Below, piece by piece: positions 45,403-53,397 of a stretch of 64,000 nt of DNA; positions within the stretch are counted from its first letter, which is position 1; every line of letters begins with the position of its first letter. The translations under genes were made by a program, and so were the position numbers. The notes under the pieces are model-generated. The model did not search any database, was not told the DNA's origin, and saw only the letters and a list, made by a program, of their open reading frames with translations. This DNA is from Pedobacter terrae. Its GTDB lineage: Bacteria > Bacteroidota > Bacteroidia > Sphingobacteriales > Sphingobacteriaceae. The stretch spans positions 1 through 64,000 of the forward strand of contig NZ_FNCH01000012.1 in the NCBI RefSeq assembly GCF_900100705.1. The letters run 5' to 3'.

Positions 45403-46215
45403 TTATTTCAAAACGTTAAAGAAATTGAATTCTGCACGAATCAGATACATGTTTTTGGTGTATCGGTTATCCATATTTCCGGTAGCCTGAAAACGGTAGC
45501 CAAAATCGATACGTGTTGTACTGTTTAAAATCATTTGTACAGCAGGGGCGATGTCTAAATAAGATTGGCCGGTGCCTGGATCGGTTTTGCCCAATAATTC
45601 TAAATAGATATTAAAGTTAGGCTGCTTATAATCTTTGTAAACAACGGGTAGAACCAAATAACCCGATGATAAACTGTAAGACAACATGTTCTTGGGCTGC
45701 GGCATTCCCATAATCTGCCTGTTGCTATTTTCGAAAGCATGTGCATAACCCAATGTTGATGATAATGCCAGTTTGTGTAGCAATTGGGTGAAAATTAATC
45801 CGCCCTGTATACCGCTATTGTCGCCTTCAAGATTAATGTCTCTCGTATACGTTGGCCTTCTGCTGGTGCTTATCCGCCCAAAAGCCGATGCCCTGAAGTG
45901 GCTTTGTGCTTCATCTAATGATAAAAACCGGTATTTTGCATATAAACTTCCTCCCTCTAAACGGTATCTGCCATCCATATCAGACACAAAACCTTGCGCA
46001 TGCATCATCAGGTTTTTACTAAAACCAAACATGACTTCCGGAATGGTCCTGCTTACAAAACCCGGATTATTAAACATGCCCTCGTTCGTAATTCTCACAC
46101 CAATTGATTTGGTGGGCATATTACTGGCCGGCTCTGTAAATACATATAGTTCTTGTGCAAAACCATTTGTATAGGCGCCGATCATCATCAGCGCTAATAC
46201 GAATATCCGCTTCAT
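45403..46215 (-). CDS. Outer membrane beta-barrel protein of the metal cluster
   Basis: The 270-residue protein has a signal peptide (ending GFAQE) and repeated amphipathic strands with aromatic girdles, ending RAEFNFFNVLK in an outer-membrane-type strand. Strands such as GSLYAKYRFL and SSTLGYAHAF are typical of porin-like barrels. I do not recognise a specific family, though it resembles small metal-cluster barrels or phenol-degradation-type transporters. It overlaps closely with the HMA gene (1 bp spacing). Probable role: passage or sequestration of the metal at the outer membrane. Confidence 0.72.
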   Translation of the reverse strand: MKRIFVLALMMIGAYTNGFAQELYVFTEPASNMPTKSIGVRITNEGMFNNPGFVSRTIPEVMFGFSKNLMMHAQGFVSDMDGRYRLEGGSLYAKYRFLSLDEAQSHFRASAFGRISTSRRPTYTRDINLEGDNSGIQGGLIFTQLLHKLALSSTLGYAHAFENSNRQIMGMPQPKNMLSYSLSSGYLVLPVVYKDYKQPNFNIYLELLGKTDPGTGQSYLDIAPAVQMILNSTTRIDFGYRFQATGNMDNRYTKNMYLIRAEFNFFNVLK

Positions 46216-46216
46216 C

Positions 46217-46753
46217 CTAGGAAAGAATTAAATGGTAAATGCGGGTTTTTTTGCCGTTAACAACACCTGTGCCGCTTACATAAGCATCAGAATTAGCAGT
46301 TACTGCCTGTTTTTTAAATGCGCTACCTGAAATGAAATCTTTGTCTACTACACTGGCCTTAATGGTACCACTAAGCGTTTTATCTTTTACATTTACAAAA
46401 CGGTACACGTTGCCATCTACAATTGCCTGGCCCTTATCATCTACCTTTACATCGTTAAAATTGAAGTTAGCGGTTAAGCCACCAACTGAAAAACCAGCAT
46501 CCTGAACTTTTTTACGCACTAAATCGAGATTGATGTTTGCATCTTTTTTAAAGGTGAGCACAAAGATGTTTTTATTTAAATCAGGTTTAACGCTACTAAT
46601 AAAGTCAAGGGTTTCTAAGGATTTTTGTGTAGCGTTTGAGCACATTGAACAGGTTAAACCGGTTACCTGTAAATCTGCTGAAGATATTTTTTGTGCCGAA
46701 ACATTAACGGCAAAGAATAGCATAATAATGCTGAATATTTTTACTGCTTTCAT
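46217..46753 (-). CDS. Secreted HMA-domain metal-binding protein
   Basis: From the ATG at 46753 the protein has 178 residues with a signal peptide (MKAVKIFSIIMLFFAVNVSAQ). An HMA fold follows, with GLTCSMCSNATQKSLETLD as the soft-metal site (CSMC), and then about 90 residues of unknown beta-rich sequence. It resembles periplasmic copper or mercury chaperones. An upstream in-frame ATG at 46801 would hide the signal peptide. It is 1 bp from the beta-barrel gene, so the two are surely co-transcribed. Confidence 0.88.
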   Translation of the reverse strand: MKAVKIFSIIMLFFAVNVSAQKISSADLQVTGLTCSMCSNATQKSLETLDFISSVKPDLNKNIFVLTFKKDANINLDLVRKKVQDAGFSVGGLTANFNFNDVKVDDKGQAIVDGNVYRFVNVKDKTLSGTIKASVVDKDFISGSAFKKQAVTANSDAYVSGTGVVNGKKTRIYHLILS

Positions 46754-46825
46754 GATTTTTTGAATTTGAATAATTTTAAACTGTCGTCTCCCTGGTTTCA
46801 TTTCAGGGGCTTATAGCAAAACAGA

Positions 46826-46871
46826 TCCTGAAACACCCGTCCGACTGGCCGGGCGGAAGTTCAGGATGACG
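46826..46871. repeat. Half type C repeat
   Basis: TCCTGAAACACCCGTCCGACTGG... ends TTCAGGATGACG. It has the right arm of type C and a nested CCCGTCCGACTGGCCGGGCGG hairpin, and lies between the first two genes of the metal cluster. Confidence 0.6.
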
Positions 46872-46887
46872 GAAAAGTAGAAAAATC

Positions 46888-47289
46888 CTAATTCCTAAAA
46901 ATACAATTGAAAATATGCAGGGCAATCCGCGAGGAAAGTGGCGGTGCTTTATTTGAAATTTTACTGAAAAATTTCGGGGTAATATCGTTTAAAAATGCTA
47001 AAACTGGTGGATGAAGAAAAAGCTGGATAGAAAAGAGCTTTGGCATTTTTAATTGCGCCTCTGCCTGGTGACTATCTTTAACCTTAACCGTTACCTGAGT
47101 GTTTTTGCAGCAACCATCATCTTTCTTTTCGCTAGGGATATCCTTACAGAACTTACAGGAAACTTCGTTGCTGAATAGTTTAACATTTTCTAGTTTGCCT
47201 CCACAGAAATGCAGACTTAAAGCCAAACCTATAACACTAACTGCATAGAATACAGCCAAAGAAAGTGCTATTTTTTGTTTTAACTTCAT
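46888..47289 (-). CDS. HYC_CC_PP family small metal-cluster protein
   Basis: The 133-residue protein starts with a hydrophobic segment (about 6-28, secretion or anchor) and then carries HFCGG, CKFCKD and DGCCK, followed later by a proline pair (HPP). This pattern names the HYC_CC_PP family, which occurs with HMA proteins and copper genes. The cysteines point to soft-metal binding in the periplasm. It opens the cluster; a -7 box TACCTTTG (47295-47302) lies only 5 bp upstream of the ATG. Confidence 0.85.
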   Translation of the reverse strand: MKLKQKIALSLAVFYAVSVIGLALSLHFCGGKLENVKLFSNEVSCKFCKDIPSEKKDDGCCKNTQVTVKVKDSHQAEAQLKMPKLFSIQLFLHPPVLAFLNDITPKFFSKISNKAPPLSSRIALHIFNCIFRN

Positions 47290-47383
47290 TAATACAAAGG
47301 TAAAGGAAAAAATATCGAATAATGCCGGTAATTATTTACTGAATTTCATTTTTTAGCTTACTTTAGCCTTAAACACGGATTAA

Positions 47384-48082
47384 ATGAAGAAAATATTATT
47401 ATTCCTCTGCACCTTTTCGATACTTTCAACCTTTGCTGCAAAACCTAAAAATCAATATGTGCGGATTAAAACTGAATTTGGGGAATGGATTGTTAGGCTA
47501 TATAATCAAACCCCATTGCATCGGGATAATTTTGTGAAGTTGGCCAAATCGGGATATTACAACGGTGTTTTATTTCACCGCGTGATTAAAGATTTTATGA
47601 TTCAGGGTGGTGATCCAGATTCTAAAAATGCAAAGCCAGATTCTCTTTTGGGTGAAGGAGGGCCTAAATATACCATCCCGGCAGAGTTTAATGACAGCTT
47701 ATTCCATAAAAAAGGCGTTTTAGCTGCTGCAAGGGAGGGTGATGATGTTAATCCAAGTAAGGCATCAAGCGGTAGCCAGTTTTACCTGGTGCAGGGAAAA
47801 GTTTTTACCGACCAGCAATTGAATAATGTAGAAGAAAAACGGTTGAAGTTCAAAATTCCGGAATGGCAGCGTGAAATATATAAAACGATAGGTGGTACGC
47901 CACATTTAGACCGGAATTATACTGTTTACGGAGAAATTGTAGTGGGTTTGGATATGGTTGATAAAATTGCCGCTCTGGCTACCGATAAAAACAACCGGCC
48001 AAAACAAGACGCGAAAATGGAAGTAACTGTTTTGAAAAGAAGAGAAGCGAAAAAATTGGAGAAACAGCTATTGATGGGTTAA
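47384..48082 (+). CDS. Secreted cyclophilin-type peptidyl-prolyl isomerase
   Basis: The 232-residue protein has a signal peptide (MKKILLFLCTFSILSTFAA) and a cyclophilin domain with FHRVIKDFMIQGGDP and SSGSQFYLVQGKVF, the active-site and substrate-groove segments. It helps fold exported proteins by isomerising proline bonds. The active-site phenylalanine and glutamine are conserved; the usual tryptophan of human-type enzymes is not seen, as in most bacterial ones. A C-terminal extension (about 150-232) rich in Lys is family-typical for Bacteroidota. Confidence 0.93.
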   Translation: MKKILLFLCTFSILSTFAAKPKNQYVRIKTEFGEWIVRLYNQTPLHRDNFVKLAKSGYYNGVLFHRVIKDFMIQGGDPDSKNAKPDSLLGEGGPKYTIPAEFNDSLFHKKGVLAAAREGDDVNPSKASSGSQFYLVQGKVFTDQQLNNVEEKRLKFKIPEWQREIYKTIGGTPHLDRNYTVYGEIVVGLDMVDKIAALATDKNNRPKQDAKMEVTVLKRREAKKLEKQLLMG

Positions 48083-48190
48083 TCAAAGATAATCGTTATT
48101 CGATTGAATAATTTTCCTAGTTGGCGTCATCTCGAGCGGAGTGCAACGTATTCGAGAGATCTATATAGATTAACTTTTTACAAATCCGCT

Positions 48191-48254
48191 CGTCATGCTG
48201 AATTTATTTCAGCATCTTTCCTAAGATAGACCCTGAAATAAATTCAGGGTGACG
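48191..48254. repeat. Dispersed palindromic repeat type C (copy C5)
   Basis: The arms CGTCATGCTGAATTTATTTCAGC and CTGAAATAAATTCAGGGTGACG are compact and nearly perfect; this is the cleanest copy in the window and a good model for the family. Confidence 0.85.
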
Positions 48255-48273
48255 ATTGCTTGTAATAAATCTC

Positions 48274-48360
48274 TCAGAATGCCTTTTTTACTTCTTCATG
48301 AGGAGATAATTTACCTTCTTTAGCTTGCTGCAACCCAAATTTAACGAAAGCAAATCTGAA
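48274..48360 (-). pseudogene. Remnant of an antitoxin-like gene (C-terminal fragment)
   Basis: On the minus strand 28 codons read as a fragment ending GLQQAKEGKLSPHEEVKKAF before a TGA. The GLxQAKEGKxxxHEEV pattern is typical of the end of RelB/ParD-type antitoxins. No start or preceding helices are present; two stop codons stand just upstream. I take it as debris of a toxin-antitoxin locus. It is a short match and could be chance. Confidence 0.4.
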
Positions 48361-48422
48361 TTACTAAGCATTTATTTAATAAATCTCTAAATTTACCGCC
48401 CACAACAATTGAAATTTACTGA

Positions 48423-49190
48423 ATGAAGATTATCTCTTATAATGTTAATGGGATTAGGGCCGCAAGTACCAAAAACTTTTTTGGCTGGTTACAGGCCACC
48501 AATGCCGACATGGTGTGTTTACAGGAAGTAAAGGCGTTACCTTCGCAAATCCCCGAAATTATTGCACTGATTGAGCAGTTGGGTTATCATCATTATTGGT
48601 TCCCTGCAGAGAAAAAAGGCTATAGTGGTGTAGCCATTTTAGCTAAAATCAAACCTCATCATGTAGAATTTGGCTGCGGCCAAGAATGGATTGATAAAGA
48701 AGGACGTATTTTAAGGGCAGATTTTGATGATTTCTCTTTAATGAGCCTTTATATGCCATCCGGTTCAAGTGGAGATGACAGGCAGGTAAAAAAATATGAA
48801 TTTATGCGGTTTTTTGATGCCTACATTGGAGAATTGCGTAAAGAGATCCCAAATTTGATTGTGAGCGGTGATTATAATATCTGCCATACCGCTATTGATA
48901 TCCATAACCCAAAATCCAATGCCAATTCATCTGGTTTTTTACCAGAAGAAAGGGAATGGATGCAATTATTCTTAGATAATGGTTTCATTGATACTTTCCG
49001 CCATTTTAATAAAGATCCACATCACTATACCTGGTGGAGTTACCGTGCAGGTTCAAGAGGCAAAAACCTGGGCTGGCGGATCGATTATCATTTAGCAACC
49101 AGACCGATGGAGAGCCGCTTGAAAAATGTAAGGATTTTGCCCGATGCTATACATTCTGATCATTGTCCGGTGCTATTGGAAATAGAATAG
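48423..49190 (+). CDS. xth: Exodeoxyribonuclease III
   Basis: An apurinic/apyrimidinic endonuclease and 3'-5' exonuclease of base-excision repair. The 255-residue protein has the full EEP-fold set: MKIISYNVNGIRAA, CLQEVKA, SGDYNICHTAIDIHNPK, YTWWSYRAGSRGKNLGWRIDYHL and IHSDHCPVLLE. The metal-binding Glu, Asp and His are all present. It is followed by a type D repeat and the hut genes. Confidence 0.95.
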   Translation: MKIISYNVNGIRAASTKNFFGWLQATNADMVCLQEVKALPSQIPEIIALIEQLGYHHYWFPAEKKGYSGVAILAKIKPHHVEFGCGQEWIDKEGRILRADFDDFSLMSLYMPSGSSGDDRQVKKYEFMRFFDAYIGELRKEIPNLIVSGDYNICHTAIDIHNPKSNANSSGFLPEEREWMQLFLDNGFIDTFRHFNKDPHHYTWWSYRAGSRGKNLGWRIDYHLATRPMESRLKNVRILPDAIHSDHCPVLLEIE

Positions 49191-49194
49191 TTTT

Positions 49195-49236
49195 GAGGTT
49201 AACTGGTTAATTGTTTAAATCGGTTAACTGAACCCT
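49195..49236. repeat. Dispersed repeat type D (copy D2)
   Basis: GGTTAACTGGTTAATTG then TTTAAATCGGTTAACTGAA, nearly identical to D1 at 22936-22975. Confidence 0.7.
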
Positions 49237-49283
49237 TTTCGATTCACCAGTTTATCCAGTTTCAAAAATTAACCAGCCAATAA

Positions 49284-50525
49284 ATGCTGATCACAAACAT
49301 AAAAGGCCTTGTTGGCCTGCATCCTAAAGATAAGTTGGTGCTTCGCGGTAACGAACTAAGCGATTTACCCGTTCTCGAAAATGCCTGGCTTTTGATAGAA
49401 GATGGCCTGATCAAAGATTTTGGCGAGATGAGTTCAATTCCTTCTCAAATCTCGAATTTCCCATCTCAAGTCTCAGCGAAAGGCCGCTATGTTTTTCCCT
49501 CCTGGTGTGACAGCCATACGCATATTGTTTTCGCAGCTTCCCGGGAAGAAGAGTTTGCGATGAAAATACAGGGCAAAAGCTATGAGGAAATTGCGGCAGC
49601 AGGTGGCGGAATATTAAATTCTGCGCGTAAACTTCAAAAGGCAACAGAAGATGAGTTGTTTCAAAGTGCTGCGCAAAGGTTAAAACAAATGATCCTCCAG
49701 GGAACCGGGGCGGTTGAAATTAAAAGTGGCTATGGTTTGACTACTGAAAGTGAAATCAAGATGTTAAGGGTCATCCGCAGGTTGAAGGATCAATTTCCAA
49801 TCCCGATAAAAGCAACCTTTTTAGCCGCACACGCATTTCCAGCCGAGTTTAAAAATAATCATCAGGGTTACATCGATTTGATTGTTAATGACATGCTGCC
49901 GCTGATAGCAGCAGAAAAACTGGCCGATTATATTGATGTTTTTTGTGAAAAGGGGTTCTTTTCTGTTGAAGAAACCGATCAGGTATTAAAAGCTGGAGCC
50001 AGATACGGATTGAAGCCAAAAATACATGCCAACCAACTTTCCGTTTCAGGAGCTATAGCGGTTGCTGTTGAAAATGGTGCCATCTCAGTTGACCATTTAG
50101 AGGAAAGTAACGAAGAAACGATCGCAACGTTAAAAAATGCCGACACAATTGTAACATTGCTACCTTCTTGCTCGTTTTACTTAGGAATTCCGTTTGCCGA
50201 TGCGAAGGGCTTTATTAAAGCTGGCTTACCAATGGCTTTGGCTACGGATTATAACCCGGGCTCAACACCTTCTGGAAATATGAATTTTGTAATTTCATTA
50301 GCTTGCATTAAAATGAAGATGTTTCCAGAGCAGGCCATTAATGGCGCAACATTAAACGGTGCTGCAGCAATGGAGCTGAGCAAAGATTATGGAAGTATTG
50401 CGGTTGGGAAAAAAGCAAATTTATTGATCACTAAACCAATGCCGTCAATTGCTTATCTGCCTTATAGCTTTGGCGAAAGCCAGGTAGATCAAGTGATCTT
50501 AAATGGCGAAATTTATAATGGATAA
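49284..50525 (+). CDS. hutI: Imidazolonepropionase
   Basis: HutI hydrolyses 4-imidazolone-5-propionate to N-formimino-glutamate in histidine degradation. The 413-residue amidohydrolase has the metal motif SHTHIVFAASREEEF, KSGYGLTTESE, HANQLSVSGAIAVA and ATDYNPGSTPSGNM. Its stop overlaps the next gene by eight bases, so hutI and hutG are co-translated. hutU and hutH are not in the window. Confidence 0.95.
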   Translation: MLITNIKGLVGLHPKDKLVLRGNELSDLPVLENAWLLIEDGLIKDFGEMSSIPSQISNFPSQVSAKGRYVFPSWCDSHTHIVFAASREEEFAMKIQGKSYEEIAAAGGGILNSARKLQKATEDELFQSAAQRLKQMILQGTGAVEIKSGYGLTTESEIKMLRVIRRLKDQFPIPIKATFLAAHAFPAEFKNNHQGYIDLIVNDMLPLIAAEKLADYIDVFCEKGFFSVEETDQVLKAGARYGLKPKIHANQLSVSGAIAVAVENGAISVDHLEESNEETIATLKNADTIVTLLPSCSFYLGIPFADAKGFIKAGLPMALATDYNPGSTPSGNMNFVISLACIKMKMFPEQAINGATLNGAAAMELSKDYGSIAVGKKANLLITKPMPSIAYLPYSFGESQVDQVILNGEIYNG

Positions 50526-51483
50526 CCTTAAAACATATACACAGCACGACATTGATCGTTTGGTTATTCACCGCGAGGGCGAAACTAAGCTGGGCGAAAA
50601 AGTGGCTGTTATATCTTCATGGGAAGAATTGCCAGATACAAAAGCAAAATTTGTGTTGCTGGGCATTCCTGAAGATATTGGTGTGCGTGCAAATGGTGGC
50701 ATGGCAGGAGCGGCATCGGCATGGCGACCGGCATTAACGGCCTTTTTAAATATTCAGAGTAACCGTTTTTTAGGCGGTAATGAAATTTTGGTCTTGGGCC
50801 ATTTCGAGATTGACGAGCCTGGTGATTCTTCTATAAAAGCACTACGGGATAAAGTGGCTGAAATTGATGATCTCGTTTATCCGATAATTGAAAAAATCAC
50901 AGCTGCGGGCAAAATCCCTATTGTAATTGGCGGCGGACATAATAATGCTTATCCAATCATCAAAGGAGTTTCTTTAGCCAATAAAACCCCAATTGATGTG
51001 CTAAATATTGATGCGCATGCTGATTTAAGGGGATTGGAAGGCCGGCATAGCGGAAATGGGTTTTCTTATGCTTTAAACGAAAATTATCTTGATCATTATT
51101 TTATGTATGGGTTACATCAAAATTATAATAACGAAGCTATTTTAAGCCAGATTGATAACAATCCTAAGTTAAAGGCTGTATTTTTTGAGGATATTTTAAC
51201 TGGACGGGATGACAATGGTCTATTCGATGAGTTAGGGTCAACAGCAGGTTTAGAAATAGATCTGGATGGTATTCAAAATATACTTTCGAGCGCCGAAACT
51301 CCGTCTGGATTTGCAGTTAACGAGATCCGAAAGCTAATCTTGAGCAAAGCCAATAAATTTTCTTATCTACATATTTGTGAAGGGGCTACGCGGATGCTGG
51401 ATGGTAGGGTAAACCAGTCAACCGCTAAGCTGATTGCTTATCTGGTGAGCGATTTTGTGAAAGGACATATTTCTTCGATTTAG
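50518..51483 (+). CDS. hutG: Formimidoylglutamase
   Basis: HutG removes formamide from N-formimino-glutamate, ending histidine catabolism at glutamate. From the ATG at 50518 the protein has 321 residues. It is an arginase-fold enzyme with manganese motifs GGGHNNAYPI, NIDAHADLRGLEG and GLEIDLDGIQNI. It shares eight bases with hutI. The alternative ATG at 50503 would lie further inside hutI. Confidence 0.94.
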   Translation: MDNLKTYTQHDIDRLVIHREGETKLGEKVAVISSWEELPDTKAKFVLLGIPEDIGVRANGGMAGAASAWRPALTAFLNIQSNRFLGGNEILVLGHFEIDEPGDSSIKALRDKVAEIDDLVYPIIEKITAAGKIPIVIGGGHNNAYPIIKGVSLANKTPIDVLNIDAHADLRGLEGRHSGNGFSYALNENYLDHYFMYGLHQNYNNEAILSQIDNNPKLKAVFFEDILTGRDDNGLFDELGSTAGLEIDLDGIQNILSSAETPSGFAVNEIRKLILSKANKFSYLHICEGATRMLDGRVNQSTAKLIAYLVSDFVKGHISSI

Positions 51484-51521
51484 CTAAGGATGCACAGCAG
51501 ACACGGAGTATTAGCTCATGT

Positions 51522-51620
51522 CGTCATCCTGAACTTGTTTTGTTTCAGAATCTTTCTTGCGGTAAATGCCTTATAAATGGACCCTGAAATAAATCCGATA
51601 GCTATCGGATCAGGGTGATG
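51522..51620. repeat. Dispersed palindromic repeat type C (copy C6)
   Basis: CGTCATCCTGAACTTG and GACCCTGAAATAAATCCG... end CAGGGTGATG, with the nested CCGATAGCTATCGG hairpin. It lies 17 bp from the stop of the 52-residue gene and 39 bp after hutG. Confidence 0.75.
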
Positions 51621-51636
51621 TTTGAGAGTAGGCCTT

Positions 51637-51795
51637 TTACAAATGCTCCGCTTCGTATTTTTCTCCTGCCTTTAGCATCAACTCGATCTGTTTCAGGTCT
51701 TCCGCTGTTAAATCTTCCTTTTCCTGAAGTTCAAATACGGCGATCATATTGTCTTCGTACTGTTTTTCGGTTTTGATAACGATTTCCTGTGGCAT
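51637..51795 (-). CDS. Small acidic protein, 52 residues
   Basis: A short frame below the usual length cut-off, reading MPQEIVIKTEKQYEDNMIAV, continuing with a Glu/Lys-rich helix and ending KAGEKYEAEHL. It is strongly acidic, mostly helical, and sits 10 bp from the end of the 5-formyl-THF cyclo-ligase gene on the same strand. The codon use and composition look coding. I do not recognise a family. A shared transcript with the ligase is likely. Confidence 0.6.
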   Translation of the reverse strand: MPQEIVIKTEKQYEDNMIAVFELQEKEDLTAEDLKQIELMLKAGEKYEAEHL

Positions 51796-51805
51796 GCCAG
51801 TAAGC

Positions 51806-52366
51806 TTAAAATTGTATAATTTCTGTTGGTGTGATGCAAAAATCTAATTTGATGTCGTGTTCATTTACATCATCGATTTTCTTAATTGCAGGAAACAAAG
51901 ATAAACCTATTTTCTGAGCATTTACATCCCGGAGAAAACGATCATAAAATCCTTTGCCATAACCTACCCGGTAACCCAGTTTATCAAAAGCCAATAAAGG
52001 GATAATTATCATATCTATTTCGCCTTCATGCAGGTTCCCTTTCTGGGGTTCCAAAATATTGTAAAGGTTTTTTTTTAGGTCTTTTTCGCCCAGGTATTCA
52101 TGGTGAGTCATCAGTGCTGTTTCAAAATCGGCCTTAGGCACAATAATTTTAATTTCAGGATGCGTTTTGTTCAGCCATTCGATCAATAAAAAAGTATCCG
52201 GCTCTTTTTTTTCTGTAATGGGTAAAAAGATGTGAAGGGTTTTAATTTGGCCAAAATCGATTGTTTTAAACTGTTTTAAAAGTGATTCGTTCAACGCATG
52301 ATACATTGGGTCGGTTAACAGTAATCTATCTTTTAATGCTTGTTTTCTGATTTCGGCTTTAAACAT
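51806..52366 (-). CDS. 5-formyltetrahydrofolate cyclo-ligase
   Basis: It converts 5-formyl-THF to 5,10-methenyl-THF using ATP, recycling a storage form of folate. The 186-residue protein has the basic N-terminus MFKAEIRKQALKDRLLL and the family motif KLGYRVGYGKGFYDRFL (GYGKGFYD). A -7-like octamer TATCTTTG (52371-52378) lies only 4 bp before the ATG, though no -33 element was found at the normal distance. Length is normal. Confidence 0.93.
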   Translation of the reverse strand: MFKAEIRKQALKDRLLLTDPMYHALNESLLKQFKTIDFGQIKTLHIFLPITEKKEPDTFLLIEWLNKTHPEIKIIVPKADFETALMTHHEYLGEKDLKKNLYNILEPQKGNLHEGEIDMIIIPLLAFDKLGYRVGYGKGFYDRFLRDVNAQKIGLSLFPAIKKIDDVNEHDIKLDFCITPTEIIQF

Positions 52367-52706
52367 ATAACAAAGATAATATTTTCAAACCCCGCAGGTT
52401 TCGAAACTTGCGGGGTTTTGTGACCTAAGACCTAGATGCTTTGGTTAAATAAACCCGATAGCAGCGTAAAACCCGAAGGTGAGGCACGAGCCAAGGTTTT
52501 GAAGCGAATAGCGGGGTTGTCATGGCACGAGCGCGCAGAACCCTGCTTTTCTAAGAAATGACCACGTAACTCATCTTAGCGCCTGTAAGAGATACGGTTA
52601 TTTAGCATTATAGGTTTAAGCCTCACAGGTTTTTAAACCTTACAGGTCTTAAACAAAAATGCCCCTAAAATTAATTTTAGAGGCTTCTAGGTATTTTAGT
52701 TTAAAA
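52367..52706. other. Intergenic interval with hairpins and repeat-like DNA
   Basis: No gene seen. A perfect palindrome CCCCGCA...TTTCGAAA...TGCGGGG with TTTTG lies at 52390-52415, a region around 52450-52560 resembles repeat-derived DNA (CCCGATAGCAGCG, GGCACGAGCC), and 52612-52650 has AGGTTTAAGCCTCACAGG copies. The efp terminator is at 52655-52684. Confidence 0.55.
52655..52684 (-). terminator. Intrinsic terminator of efp
   Basis: On the minus strand GCCTCTAAAAT pairs with ATTTTAGGGGC, followed by ATTTTTG. It begins 23 bp after the efp stop. Confidence 0.8.
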
Positions 52707-53267
52707 TTATTTTACACGCTCAACATATTCGCCGGTACGGGTATCAATTTTAATTTTATCGCCCTGGTTTACAAACATCGGAACTTTAACTTCAACACCA
52801 TTTTCTAATGTTGCTGCTTTTAGCGCATTTGTTGAAGTATCACCCTTAACAGCTGGTTCTGAGTAAGTGATTTCAAATTCGGCAAAGTTTGGTAATTGTG
52901 CCATAATGGCTTCGTCGCTTTCCATAGAAACAATGATGTTCATACCTTCTTTTAGGAATTTAATAGCCGAACCAAATAAAGATTTCTCTACATTGAACTG
53001 CTCGTAACTATTATTGTCCATTACCACCAAATAATCACCTTCTTCGTATAAATATTGATAATCGTTTGTTTCTACACGGCATATTTCTACAGCCTCGTCG
53101 GTATTCATACGTGCTTCAACAATTCTGCCCGATTTAATGTTACGGAATTTCCCTGTGTAAAACGCTCCGCCTTTTCCTGGTGTACGGTGATTCCATTCGT
53201 CAACAGTAACCAGTTCGTTGTTGATACGTAGAATGTTACCTGTTTTAATTTCTGATGCTTTTGCCAT
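52707..53267 (-). CDS. efp: Elongation factor P (canonical tip)
   Basis: EF-P enters ribosomes stalled on polyproline and speeds peptide bond formation. The 186-residue protein has three beta-barrel domains; the KOW-domain tip loop reads HRTPGKGGAFYT with Lys 32 at the tip where bacterial EF-Ps carry lysine or arginine modified by other enzymes. It lies 130 bp downstream of a second EF-P gene. A -7-like octamer (CAAAGGTA, 53314-53321, minus strand) suggests its own promoter. Length and C-terminus (DTRTGEYVERVK) are typical. Confidence 0.95.
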   Translation of the reverse strand: MAKASEIKTGNILRINNELVTVDEWNHRTPGKGGAFYTGKFRNIKSGRIVEARMNTDEAVEICRVETNDYQYLYEEGDYLVVMDNNSYEQFNVEKSLFGSAIKFLKEGMNIIVSMESDEAIMAQLPNFAEFEITYSEPAVKGDTSTNALKAATLENGVEVKVPMFVNQGDKIKIDTRTGEYVERVK

Positions 53268-53397
53268 ATTGTGTTATCCCAAATTGGGGGTTAATTTTAG
53301 TTTTTCGTGACGGCAAAGGTAAAATTATTTTAATAAAAACCTATAAAGGTTTAAGGCATAAGGCTTAGGGTTTAAGAAAATTTAAACCTTTACTGTC

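Larger units (their letters stand above)
48083..48422. other. Intergenic interval with repeats and antitoxin remnant
   Basis: A half type B element (about 48125-48160), a full type C element (48191-48254) and the antitoxin-like fragment below fill the gap. Nothing else is recognisable. Confidence 0.65.

Noticed and set aside
1654..51620. CRISPR array made of the CGTCAT repeats
   Set aside because: The copies are scattered over the window, are palindromes of varied length and are not separated by regular spacers; no cas genes are present.
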